64,000 nt of DNA from Marisa cornuarietis. Taxonomy: Eukaryota > Mollusca > Gastropoda > Architaenioglossa > Ampullariidae. The notes under the pieces are model-generated. The model was not told where the DNA came from, did no database searches, and saw only the letters and a program-made list of their open reading frames with translations. Positions 46,290 to 59,604 of this stretch are shown here, in pieces (position 1 is the stretch's first letter; the number at the start of each line of letters is the position of its first letter). The stretch is taken from positions 236,501-300,500 of the forward strand of contig SMMW01000584.1 of NCBI GenBank assembly GCA_004794655.1. Direction: 5' to 3'. The translations under genes were made by a program, and so were the position numbers.

Positions 46290-49200
46290 AACAACATTGG
46301 TCAGAAAACGAGCGATTAAAGCAAATTAGAAATAATGTAGACACATATGTGTATAGACATAGGTATATATTACTATTGTTGTAAGTATGTCATAGTGGAA
46401 GTGCCCTATTCTCTCTGTGCATGCAGAAAATTTTGCTGAGCCACATTGACGATGACAGGTAGATGAAAATATAAAAATGATCCAGACGCTGTTGCATTCA
46501 TATGGGCATGTTGTTGATCGAAGACGATGTTGACAGAGGTTTTGAGCATCGAAGAACACTTAAATCTTCAAAATGTGGAGCGGAAAAGGTTACTAAATAG
46601 AATATTTTATACATTTAGTCCCACGGAGTCGTGTCAGTCTACTTTCTTGCAGGAAATGGTTTGAAACATGGCGGCCTTTATGAGAAAACCTTTGCAGCCC
46701 GAAAGTTTGATCAGACATGATTCAGAACGGGAGTCTTTATAACTCAAGCCCAATTTACCATTTGAATTGCTTTCCCTTCAAATTTACATTATATATATAT
46801 ATATATATTACAGCTATTATTTTGCTACTAAAGTAACATTGGTGGAGAGCTCTAATGGAGTTTCCTCTCTACTATAAGAAGCGCAAAGCAATTTTACCAA
46901 AAAGGAGACGGATATATGTATATTGAAAGAAATGTTTTTGTAATCACATTAAATTATTATCGTTAACGAAACACTGTAAGAAATCGTTTGGCAAATAATA
47001 ATAATAATTACTAATAAAGATAAAACTTCTGCCCAGACAAATGCTTTGCCAAAAGAAAGCAAGCAAAAATCATGATGTATCTTCATTTTTACGAGACATA
47101 TTTAAATAAATGCCTTTGCACCCAACCAGTCACAATCACATTCTTTAAAAACGAAAAGAGTTGGAGAAGGAGCGCATGCATACTGGCCTGTCGAAAGGGG
47201 GAAAGAAAAACACAAACTGAAAGTCGGTCGATGCCTCTCATCTGCTTTAATGCGAGGGTTAAAACAAGGTCATTGTCATCACCGCGATTATATGCTCTCA
47301 GTACGCAAGTATGCTTTTACAGTTCTGAATCGTTTATCAGTGTTGGTTTCGTGTGTAGCCTCCATTGCCAGCTCGCCCTGTCTCGAGTGGACTAGTCATG
47401 GACTCGACCAAACGTTCAATTTGGCTGGCGGCATGGCGTGCGGAGCTGGCTTCAGCAACCGACGGCCAGAAGCGGCTGATTGCGGGGAGAAGGACGTAAA
47501 GCCCATCGCCTCTTATAAACATCCATGGCGTGAGTGACACACACCCAGGCACACATGCACGTACTTATACACGCAGCGTGCAGGAAAACTGCATCTTGAC
47601 ACGCGCATAAGCTCGAACACACACACACACACACACTCGCTCTCAAGCACACACATAAGTACATGCAGGAGGACAACTTGGTCACACACAGCGTGCAGTG
47701 AGACTCGTACATGCACAAGAGTGATCACACACACACACAAGGTGAATAGGGAGTGAGTAGTGAGGTAAGCACGTGCACGGGCACACAAAGGCTGCAGGGA
47801 GAACTGCGTAGTGAACTTGTCTGGGTTGTCAGACACATGGGAAGGCGATAGTGACGGGTCTTACAGCACGTGCTGCAGCACTACAAGACGTGGAGACTCC
47901 TGTTGACAACGTACGTTGATGGAGGGAGCGGCGAGTTTTATAGGCATGGCCGCCTTCATCACAACCTGTCCTCTCCTCACGTTAACAATTGTTGATTTTC
48001 GTGGCTTTTTCAGAAGTTTCCTTCCATTGGCTCAAAAACCTGCACCTCTCAGAAAAATTTGACACAAGACCTGGTCCCCATGGTCTTTGATTGGAATTCA
48101 TATCGGGCCTGTAGACTACTAACCTCTGACCTGTGTAGCCTGTGAAAGTTATAAGTACTTATAAGCAGCTCGCAAATAGATTGTAATCTCTTGTAAAAAT
48201 GACGCGTCAGTTGTTACTTCAGATGCAATTACATACATGATTATATTCTATTACATAGAGTATTTATTGCCACAACATCAAAACTACATATAATGGCACT
48301 TAATCAACTTTCCAAACCTTTTTCCGCTTCAGATAAGAGCTTTGACCCAGGACTGGTGAACCTACTGTTTTGTGAGATCACCTCACTGACTGCCTAGACT
48401 AGTTTATACGAGATCGTGAAGAGAGCGCATTTGCTGAAGTTATAGAAAAGAAACGAGCAGACAAAGAAACAATTGCTGTCGCAGGTGAACAAACAGAGAG
48501 TTGCTTCCAGCCTTGATGCTACTTAAAGCTGTTGATTGGCATACATCAGAGGAAGAAAATGTTTGTGATAAACATTTTCTTGACGTAGTTTTAAATTATA
48601 ATGATTCTCTCTCTTATGCTGTCCTCCAGTCCCAGCTGTTTCTTCGTTTCTCTCTCTCTGGCTCACTCCTACTCGCACTCTCTGTCAATAAATATAAGGG
48701 GAGAGAAGTCAGAGGAGAGTGAGAGGGAGAGAGAAGGGGGAATCTTCTAGAAAAAAACCACAAATATTTGTTCACAAATTCTTTGATTAGTCAGTCCTAT
48801 TTTATGTATTACTAAGATTTTACGAGACAAGAGAAAAAAACAAATCTTTTAGAAGTAGACCATCTGTTTTCTTGTTTGAGACTTACATGAAATAGTATGT
48901 CATGCAAAAACAAACAAAAAAAAAAAAAAAAAAAGAAAAAAATTGCAGAGGTTTTAATCCTCGCCATAGCCTTTTGTTACAAAGTGCTTATGTTTCTCTG
49001 TGCGAAATGCCAGAAATAACATGTAAGGCTAAACTAGGAGAGTTATGCTGCTGTATTAAATCTGACGCGTGTTAGAAGGAATAAGATACTTCTTTCTTTA
49101 ACAGTTCACCTTTCGTTTTAAGACACTAAGAATTGACTGTTTAGGAATGAGTGTGTTTTTTAAGAGGATTCTCTTTACACTGAGCCCATTCATCAGTTCA

Positions 49201-50880
49201 GCATCTTACGTTTTTGAAATTTAGGACTGAAAGAGTTGTTCATAGAAATGGACGAATGACTGAATGAAAGAAGGTAAGAATTAACAAGCAAAGAAACAAA
49301 CACAAAAGACATCTGTGACCTCTTTCCACGTCACTGAGGCATTAAAACAAGCAAATACAGACATTATTGAATCATGTCAGAATAACGACGTGGTATGACA
49401 GGTGTGATCCCATGCAGGATGAATTCTGTATGAAATCATTTATATTTAACCAGCGTCGTTCCTGCGTCAACATTGTCTCGACAGACTCAAGTGCCTGCAA
49501 CTATATCTTTCGTTAAAAAAATTGCTATACATTATAGCGCAAATACTTAAACCCTCGTAGCAACAATCGAAAGATATGTACGCGTATTTTGAAGACAAAA
49601 ATAATATTTTAGTGGTGGAATAAATCCCGTCAACTACGGACTTCAAATTAGTCGTTAGGTGTCGTCGCTGTGTCCTCGCGCGCTCGTTTGTTCAACCCTC
49701 GTCTCTCTGATTTACGTCAGAAGAGTGATCCCATTCAGATGATTTTCAAATGTACACATTCATTTTGCAACAAAATATTTAATAGAACAATTTTTGTAAG
49801 ACCATTTTCATGTCTTTAAATTAATGTTTTTTTATTTGTTTTATTTAAATTTATTTTGCTTTGTCTTCATTCTTATTTTACTCCTTACATTCTAAAATGT
49901 CACCGACATTATTTTCAACAGCTGCAGCCTATGAAGCTCTCATCTTCGTGTCTTAAATTGGGGGGACATTTATTCTAATCTTAATTTTTTAATCTTAATG
50001 ATATTGGTTAAGAAGGAACTTGCGCCGCGCTACAGTTTTTTGCTCCTATTCTTTAAATGTTTGTCTTGTTTCCCTCCCCCCCCCCGCCAAAAAAAGCTTT
50101 CTTGATCGTTGAAATTGTCCTTTCTCTAGGAAGTGATAAATCACTGTTTTATTTCTTATGATTTTATTAGCCCAAGTGAAATGCAGGTGTACACAAGTTG
50201 ATAATTGCAGCCCCTTCTTGCGAGCTGTTGACTGCCAGATGTCTCCCTTCCTCTCTAGTTTCCTGCTCTCCGGAGACCAACCGCCCAGCACGCTTTTCAG
50301 TCGCATGTCCGACCTTGTCGGAAATATCCTGTACTCCGTGTCTGTCGAAAATTGCATCTTGATGTCAATTTTTATTTCTTTGTTTATTTTATTTGTTGAC
50401 TTTTGCCTTGTGCACAGGTTGCACGCTTGCTACGACTAATTTGGTTCGAAAAGAAAATAGCAAAATGGTGGCAACAGTGAACAGTCTCTCGCGCGCTTTG
50501 CATCTATGTTTTGACTGAAGATGGCTAGCTTTAATAAACAATTGTTGCAGTTCTAGAAGAGTTACACATCCGTCAACAACCAGTAAAACTCTAGCGTTTT
50601 GTCCTAAGACACTGCCCAGCATGCCATTATGGGTTATAGCTCATTCAGGCACCGGTCCCACTAATACCAATGAGTGGTGCCAGGAAAACTAAATACACTG
50701 AATGAGTGGAAGTCACTTCTGAGTTTGGGGGTGGGGTGAGGTGGGGTGGGGTGAAGAGATGACCGAAAACCCTCAGTCACCGTACAGTTCTTTAGAGAAC
50801 CTCTCTTTGCTAGAGACGTCCTTATGTTATTTTGTCGAATTCACTCCCAATCTTTTTACCCCTGCTTTTTAACTGATGTA
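46288..50880. other. Intergenic interval, nothing recognised
   Basis: No gene is supportable. The part at 47200-47950 is somewhat richer in GC and CpG, with scattered CA runs, and could be regulatory, but no motif decides this. A poly-A tract lies at about 48909-48934. The ORFs here are short and of non-coding composition. Confidence 0.45.
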
Positions 50881-50886
50881 CGAACG

Positions 50887-50887
<1 letters not shown>

Positions 50888-50927
<40 letters not shown>

Positions 50928-50968
50928 GCACGCACGCACGCACGCACGCGCGCGCGCGCGCGCGCGCG
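50888..50968. repeat. Alternating purine-pyrimidine tract (CA)n-(CACG)n-(CG)n
   Basis: Eighty-one consecutive bases alternate purine and pyrimidine. The motif shifts stepwise from CA to CACG to CG. Such tracts are prone to the left-handed Z form. Confidence 0.97.
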
Positions 50969-51466
50969 GATGCATGCACACACATTACATTCGCGCCTGG
51001 TGCGGAAACATCCGTATCAGACTGAGGTACGACGTGCAACTAGAGCTCTAGTGTCCCCGCTGAGACTCATTTCTGCCAGGGCGACAATGATGAAAAAGCA
51101 GAGAGACTGGCCTGCTGCCCCCGCAGTCTGTCCAAACTACGCACCACGCACCTGCGCACACCACCATCCCGTGTGATGCTTTCCCTGTTCACTCGTCCAA
51201 TGAAAACTTGTCAGCACCACCACTTTACGCTGCTGTCTGACTTTATCTACCTTAGAGATGACTTGTGGGTTTTCACTTTGAGCATTTCACGCTACAGTCT
51301 TATATAATAACCTTGATGTGGCATGGAAAAGCAGTATATCAGGAGATTTTTTTTGGTGAAAAAAATGTAGAAATGTGGCAAAAGACTATTTCAGAAATGA
51401 ATTTTCAATTTACAGAACAAAAATATTCATTTCGAGAAACATTGTAGAAACATGTAGGAGGATTAG

Positions 51467-51469
<3 letters not shown>

Positions 51470-51525
<56 letters not shown>

Positions 51526-51529
51526 ACAC
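51470..51529. repeat. (CA)n microsatellite
   Basis: A CA tract of about 49 bp, a short AA break, then a further CA run. Confidence 0.97.
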
Positions 51530-54128
51530 CTCTGTCTTAACTCTCAAACATTCAACAAACATCGACTGCCCGTTAACGACCAGCCAGCACCAGATGGAAA
51601 TGAAACAAGTCTCTCGCTCTTCAGTTCTACACGGCCTGAGAAGTTTACTGACGTGGCCCAACTTCTTGCCACCGTCTACACAAACAAGCGTCGGCAGATG
51701 CTTTTTTGTACTTACTGCCCCGGGACTCGTAGACCACGACGCGGGAGGGCATTGTGCAAAGTGTCAACCAGGTGCACAAAACACCAGCAACGCAACTGGC
51801 TGAACGGAATGAGCGGGAGTTCCCACCCTCCCTGTCGTTTCAGCAGGTACATAAATCTTAACAGGAACATAAATCTAAAAAAAACCGGATGATGTCTTTG
51901 GAAGGACAGATTAACAAACCACGCTGCTCTACAAATCAAAGACTGTCGGTCCAGGCTAGGCACCTGCCTGATGAAAGGATTTTTGAAGCGTCTGTAGAGG
52001 ACAAAGTACAGACGGATTAAAGGGCACGGGAACTCATATTGAGGAGATGGGATGGGGTCAGAAATCTACAGTCAAAAGTTGAAAGAAGAAACAACAAATT
52101 TATGTGAGATGAAAGAGCTGTGAGCTAGACGAGGAAGAGAAGAGAAAGAAAAGAACAGCAGAGGCAGAAAGAAGGCAAAAGACAATTTACAAGAGGAGAG
52201 GCAATAAAGTAGTCCAACAGATATTTTGGTCGAAACATTAAACGCAAACAAGCTGAAAATGTGTCTGGGAAATATCTCAGCCCCAAGAACGACAATCCTC
52301 CTCAGCTCGTTTTTTTGTTAGGGGGGGGGGCTGTTTTGTTACAATTGTCTGCCTCCTGTATGCTCATCAGAAGGACCTAGGAGACAAGGAGACAATCTGC
52401 ATGTCTTATAATAACAGCTGCAGAAGACTTGGAGCAATTCATTCGTCTAAACCCTTGCCTCTTCAGTGGTCTTATGATAACAGCACGTCAGCATTTCTTA
52501 ACTCCCTTGCTGGTACTTGGAAGAAGTTGTCTTTCTTGAGAAAACTCGGTCCCAGACTATAAGTACATCGTTCAGGCGAACTCCTTGTGTTGAGCACAAA
52601 ACGTCTCGTGCGCGCGAGCGTGAGCCTATATATATATATGTCACAGAGAGAGAAAGAGAGAATGTGCTCGCGCCTGCGTGCATTTTTGAACGAGCAGAGG
52701 AATGTTTTACCAACTGTCTTGTAGGCAGTAGATCACTGCTACTGGGTTCTGAGAGGTTCCGTTAGTAATCCCGTGTCTAGAAGTCTATCAACCGTCTGGG
52801 GAAGAGCAGGCAAGTCTGCTAAGACTGAAGTTCTGCTTATGGAGCACGTCAGATAGCGTCTGTGTAGAAATATGGGCTGGAATTCACATGAGACTGCATG
52901 CCATTTACAGGCTTGTGCGTACCACATGGTACTGAGCCACTTAATTACAGGTTGGCCAGGGAGACCACGATAAAACCTACGTACCGCGCAGGGTTTAAAA
53001 ATAATCTGCTTAATGTTGTCTAACTGGATATGAATCGCTATTCCAGTTTTTTTCTCGGGATTACTGAATCTGATGAAAGAGAAGATAAATGTTGCATGCA
53101 AAAGCCTTTTTTCCATATTGCAGTTATTATATGGTTCTGTGTAAAGAAAGTCGTCTGTTTTTTTTTTCGTTGTGAAATGTTGATCGTCTACAGTTTCTAT
53201 GCAAATATGGTGGTACAAATACGAATCCGGTTCTGTTTTTTTGAAAACAAGGTTTTTTCCCAGCTGTATTTTTACAAGGAAATGTTTTCTCCTCGGGAAT
53301 TTCGGCTGCTATTAAAAATGAGATGTAGCCCATGGGAATTGGGGCTGTTTTTGTCGATGTTTTTGTGCCAAGATTCCTGTCCATGCTTGTCGTGTTGTAA
53401 AAGTAACGGAAATCGAAAGAAAACATGGAACTGGAAAGCCTGAACAAATATTCATCTGTGTTTTCCCTGGCTGCTTGCTGTTGTAAGTGCGAGTATAGAG
53501 AGCAACACGAAAAAGGAGAAAAGCTAACTACTCTCGTTCACCGCATTATTTTCTACTCCACCCAGGGGAGTCGTATCACGGGACTTTTGTTCTGGAGCGG
53601 ATCTCCAGCCCCTGCTGTAACTGATGCTGTATTGATTGATGCTGTAGCCCGATGATGTAATATTCTTTCTTTAATTTTCCTTTGGTATATCGCCAGGCTC
53701 TCTCAAAATGTGTAAAATCCAAATTAAAAAGGAGTTAAAACTGGAATTCTCTCCCTGCTTTTCTCACCAATACCACCTCTCTCTCTCAACCTCCCACGTA
53801 TAATAATGATTGCGAGTCGACGAGCTCCACCCTCTCTCTCTTTGTAACTGAACCACCTCCCGAAATGTAATAATGATTGTGTGTCAACGGCATGAAAGAG
53901 GTCAAGTCTCAAGTCTCTCTATACATCTTATTGTCTCGGTATTTGTGTCTCTGTTTCTGTATTTATCTCACTATCTCTAAACTTTTATAAAGTTAACCAT
54001 CATTATTTATTCATCGTGTGACTTGTTAGACATTAGTCAGTGCTTATTACAATTATTTATAGCAATTGATCAGTTGTCTAACTAAGAATTGGTGTGACTG
54101 GAGCAGATATTTTTCTGGACATTGAATG
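51530..54128. other. Intergenic interval, nothing recognised
   Basis: No exon or known repeat was identified. A purine-rich stretch lies at about 52125-52200, a G run at 52321-52330 and a TA run at 52627-52640. A 159-codon open frame on the minus strand (52739-53218) has no recognisable motif and is treated as chance. Confidence 0.45.
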
Positions 54129-54134
54129 TTTATT
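54129..54134 (-). terminator. Candidate polyadenylation signal AATAAA for the SLC17 gene
   Basis: On the minus strand the hexamer lies about 175 bases after the SLC17 stop codon (54308). A second AATAAA is at 54006-54011. Either could be used. Confidence 0.4.
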
Positions 54135-54307
54135 TCTGTTTACATAGCAAATCGCTGGATTGCCAACATTTTGTACAACTGTTTTTGTCGTCGCCACAGT
54201 AGTTGTCTGAATTATTGAAAATACTACGAACTCTTTGACACTGATGAAAATACTCGTAATCGACTGTGACTCTGTAGAAGCTCTTAGTCTTTTTTCGCAA
54301 ATATATT

Positions 54308-57300
54308 TCATGGGTACTTGACGCCAACATTTTGAGATAACGAATCCTTCTGGTCCAGTTTTTCAAGGCACGACGATTTTGTGTTGTCGGAATTGATTCC
54401 TCTTTGGGCTGCGTCATCTGCACTGGAAGGAATAAGCAGCAGATCCACGTTGTTTTCGTTTGTGTTTGTCTTGGGGCCCGCCACTTGCAGGTCCTCGGAA
54501 GGCGGGACCGCCCAGCTCTGCAGGTCTCCATCCGCCAGAACAGCATACAAGATGGCCCCCAGTATCGCCAAAGCGGAGCACACAAAAAACACATGCCGCC
54601 ATTCTTCGGCCGTCCTCTGGAAGCAAAAAGAAAACATCGCAAAGTCTTTTTATATTTTCCCCCAAGAAGACACAAGAAATAATGATGTACAAAATGCATA
54701 TTCCTCCTTCTGCTCAGTCGCTCCTTCTCTAACTCGCATCAGCGGGGTGTTTGTTTCCAGAAATACGCATTATTCCGTGATTAATAATATAAAGATAAAT
54801 GTCAGTCATCGGCTGATCTCGTGCTGAAGAAAGGGATTAGTCTCTGTACGCGACAGACCGTCTTGTGCCTCTTGTACTACTCACATTTGGTGTCAGGGCT
54901 CCAACCATGAGTGGGGCAATCATTCCTGGCACTGTGGCCACAGTGTTTGTGAGGCCGTACAAGACGCCAGCGTGTCTTGGTCATGGAAGGAAAGAAGTTT
55001 AGCGAGCATGACACTTCTCTACATACACTCAACACATTCAAGTACACCCAGGAAATAAGAGAGAGTAAAGAAGGAGAAGAGTGAAAAATTTGATAAACAA
55101 CAGGTAGCTAAGAAGAACTAGAAAAGGGCTATGTATGTCTCAGTATATTTTGTATATTTTGTAAAATCGAACTTTCACTTGTTATCTGCCATATTGATTC
55201 CAATAAGAAATTTGACCCTGAAGATTTTTCAAGAATATTTATGAAAAAAAACTACTTGTTATTGCTGTGTTGGTGTTTTTAATGATGCACAGATCCCTTC
55301 GCAGATGTATGCGGGCATTTGTGAAATGTTAAACGTAAGCCTGCAGACTGTTTCAGTGTAATTACCTGTGTGTTCGCAAATGTTAAACAGTAAATGCACA
55401 CAAAGTGCCTTTACATCCCTCACCTGGGAGCGAGATCAATGTGATTGACACCGAACCCCGATCGGTTCAGGCCCATGAAGGATAGACAGAGGCTCAGCAG
55501 AAAAACCGCCAGCGGACGCTGAGAGCAGGTCATGTAACCAGCAAACGCCATGCAGACTGCTGACCCGACGAAAGCTGGGACAGGCAAGAAAAGATAAAAG
55601 CACATAAATCAGAGGAGGAATGAAAATGGAAAGTAGATGATCAACTCGCTCACTCACTAACTGTTTCTTTTTTCATTGTTGTTGTTAGCTAGACCGAGAA
55701 CATGGCATTCGTTGTCGTTTCCTAATAGCCATTTATATCTCCATCTGGAGCCGTATTCATGAAGCGATGTTAAGTACTTGTCCCAGGGAAACTAGGGGCA
55801 AACGTCTTGTCGTTTGATTTCTTTAGGCGGCGTACAGACAATGCGGATGTTGCCTTACCTCTGGGACCGCAGTTATAAAACAGTGGGTAAGATGCCTTGG
55901 AGTAAAATGCCATAATGCAATAATAATAATAATAATAGCGCCATATCCCGGTCCCAAAGACAGGCTCATGGCGATTTACAAAAACAGACATCATAAACAT
56001 AGACATACAGACATGGACCCACGCGTTCATAACATGCAGCATTGTTGTCTAGAGAATGCCAGATCGTATGAATGATATCTATCAAGAAGCTGCTCCACAT
56101 GCGCAAAGATTCACAGGGTCTGAAAAGTGCGTAGTAACGACGGAGACAAGACGTTTGTCTTTGATTTCCCGGTTTCGTTCTGGGACTTCGACATACCCTC
56201 GCTTCGTGAATACGACCCCAGATGGCCATGAAACGTGCACATTCTCACAGGGCTAGAGCGGACCTACAGGAGACCTGGAAGAGCTTCCTGGTGTTCTTGG
56301 TGCTGAAAATGCCCCTCTCTCTCAACCTGTCAGCAACCTGCCCCGACGCTGCCGACACCACAGCTTGAGACAAGTAGGGGACAGCCGACAGAGCGCCATT
56401 CTAGGGGAAACAGAATACACCAATTTGATGCTGACGATGATAGAGATAATCAAGGGGGAGGAAGAGGGGAAAACAAAAAGAATAAAAATCAACACACGCT
56501 TTGCACAAGTGTGTGTGTGTGTGTGAGAACGCATGTTTTCTTGTTTCTTCATCTCCTTTCTGTTGTAACATTAATCTCGGCTTTAGACCCAGCTCTTTAT
56601 TTAAATCTCTTTCACAGCATCTAGAAAATGTTTGTTCTATTACTGATTCCTGTTCCATTGTTGTCAAACACAAGTGCATTAGAGGTCTGACGCTGTTCCA
56701 AACAAGCACATTATCACCAGGCAATCAGACGGCAGACCATGAATTCACGCCTTTCCAGCCTTCTTCCCACGCGTTCACGGCCTGTGGCCTGTGTCTTTAT
56801 CACGATGATGGAGGCTGTGGATAGGAGGCCAGTTTGATTGTCATGTGTTTCTAGCAAATAGCATTTTCCCTTCAGCTGTATCGACCTAGTTTGCAGAGTA
56901 ATCGACAGTTAAATTGTGTTGTGTACATGTGCTGGCTTTTGCCCGAGCGTAATGTATATACTTTGTGATGTTTTACCTGCCTGATGTCGAACTTGAGAAC
57001 CTCTTTCATGAATGTCGGAAGTGACGTCAGCATTGTGTAGTTGGTGTAGTTATGAAGCACATGCGCAGAGACAATTGCCCAGACCGGACCTGACGTCATC
57101 ATGGCACGCCATGGTGTGGGTATTCTCGCCTCAAGGAAGAGAAGAGTCGTTATTAAAAAGTGGTACTGCTTTTTCAAAAGGTATAATAATAGGCAACAGA
57201 CATTCCTTGCACTGCGGGCTATGAGTAAGTTGTAATTTCCTTACAACAGGTCTAACTGGGTCCAAGGAACGTAAACAAACTTACTTTGGACTCGGAAGAC

Positions 57301-59087
57301 TCGCCAATAGATTTCAGGATGTAGTTCTTTTCAATCTCACTGATCCTTTTGTGTTTAACAGGCGTGTCCGATGTCACCAAAAACCACACCACGACCCACA
57401 ACAGGTTACCTACTCCTGTTTGATACACAGTATAAAAATAAGCCGTCTCTCTGTGTCATTCAGGTAATACTGCCTTACTGTAATGTCTGAATCAATGAAT
57501 CACATCTGCTTTAACCTTAAATTTTTTTTACTTTATTCTGTTATATCCATAAAAATATCATGTTTACGCATTGACCTACTGTCTTGTTAAAATTGCCTAC
57601 ATTAAATCCCGTGCATCAGGCGACCTTGGAGATAATATGGTTATTTGTCGGCTTCTGTTTCAACTAGTTCCCTCTCTGGTTCTCTTTTTTTTAGTTCCTG
57701 TACAATTACTTTTAATTAAAACCTGGTACTTCCAGGTGAAGAGTTCATGAGCTCTTTCGATCAGTTTGGCTTAAAATTTCATTCCAAAGGTAATTTTAAC
57801 TTCTGTACAAATAGTAACATATTTGCTGTAGAATACAAAAGTATTCCTCAGTTTGTTTTAATCGCAACAGGCAGGCTTATCATAATGTTTTCTACCTGAT
57901 AAGTAGAAAATGGAGCCCCAGCCGTTGTCAAAGCCAGAGACACACAGCAGGGCGGAGAGCGAAAAAGTCAGAACAGTTCCTACGGACATCCCTTTTTAAA
58001 AAAAAAACCCAAACATGAAAACAATAAGAAGAGAAGCGAGAAGGACGACTAATAAGGAATGTAGAAATTTCCGGTCTAGTTACATTACTGTATATGCCAT
58101 GGAATTTTTGCTATGACCGTCATTTAAGGCCTTATAGATAAAAGCAAATATTGGAAGTTTTGTTGAAGTCAGGCCACTACCTTTATTACAGAGAGATATT
58201 AATCAAACTGGCGTTATTGCCTTTACCGGTAAAACTAAAGGACACTAATTTGCTTCTCTCCAGAGTGGGCGCCCACCTCCCCATCAAGGCGTGGACACAG
58301 GGAAAAGACACTCCCTGACAGAAAGGAAAACATTCGTCAAAGGCACAGGTCTTCCAGTCTACGAGTTAAGTTAGCGAGAATTTAATTAGCGTTCGTCGAT
58401 AGTAAAACATCAACTGGAAACAATATTTACAGTTAATTACATCAGGTGTTCATTCTCAAGCATAAAGTCGCTACACGAGCGGAAAAGTGGAAATAATTTT
58501 AGAGGGGGGATGTGAGTGGTATGTAGATTTGCTGCTTCTTCGATGCCCACCCACCCACCAGATGTTTGTTTTCTTTGCTGCGCAAACACACGGGTGAGCA
58601 TATAAACACTGGCTTACTGCAGAGCAGTAAAGTCAGATGGGAGGTAGAGAGTTATTGTAATGAATCCAAAATGAACATTACCGCCGCCAGTCCCAAAATA
58701 AACCTGATGATGTAGACAAGGTACACATTAGTGCGCGCGGCGAGGGGCGTGGCCAGTGAACAGAGGGCGCTGATGGCCTGACACACCCCCCACACGCTCC
58801 GTCCGCCGAAGCGACCGGCCAGCCAGCCACCCGGCACTTGAGTGAAGATGTACCTGAAGAAGACATATGTAGGTAGCGCATGTACATCGGCATAATTTCC
58901 TGACACTTAGGTCTTTGTTTGACAAGAACGTGTGTTTGAGAATGATCTGTCACAAATATGCAGATAAACTTAACTGCTTAATACTCCACTAAGTCTTTTT
59001 TATTTTAAGCGATGCTCTAAAATGTTTATGCGCATAATTTTACATAGATAGATACAAGTAGTGTGGTGTGTGTGGGATGGAGGCGGG

Positions 59088-59156
<69 letters not shown>

Positions 59157-59557
59157 AACAAAAGCAATTTATAAAGTTCTGTGATTCATCATAATCATCA
59201 TCATCATAGTCGTCTTCGTCGTCGATCATGAAAATGCACTTTTGCTCTGCCATCAGCCTATATTAACATAATAAAACACAGACAACCACCACGAGGTCTG
59301 ACGCACCCGTAAAAGTACATAGCCAGGAGACGGGTCTGCGTGAGCTTGTCCCAGTCGAACTCGCCTTCCTGCAACAACCATATTACGCTGGTTGATTTTA
59401 CAACGACGTCGACAACAGCTAAAGCAGCAGCTATCACGCCAAGGACTTCATTAGGATATGCGTGGACAGCTAGTTGCGTGCATGCTGCTGTTACCAAGTG
59501 AGTGAGTGCCACTCCCTTTCACCTCTCGACTACCCCCGCCATTTCACCACCACCACC

Positions 59558-59604
<47 letters not shown>

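Noticed and set aside
47072..47552. GC-richer patch with overlapping open frames, considered as a first exon or CpG island
   Set aside because: No splice-compatible continuation, no recognisable protein motif and no clear promoter motif could be found.
50824..51051. Open frame with long His-Thr and Ala-Arg runs
   Set aside because: It is a translation of the CA/CG repeat tract.
52739..53218. 159-codon open frame on the minus strand
   Set aside because: It is long for AT-rich intergenic DNA, but it has no recognisable motif or signal peptide, no flanking splice or promoter context, and its residue composition is like other chance frames here.
54381..54827. 148-codon open frame on the plus strand
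   Set aside because: It overlaps the last SLC17 exon antisense and is a shadow of that coding sequence.
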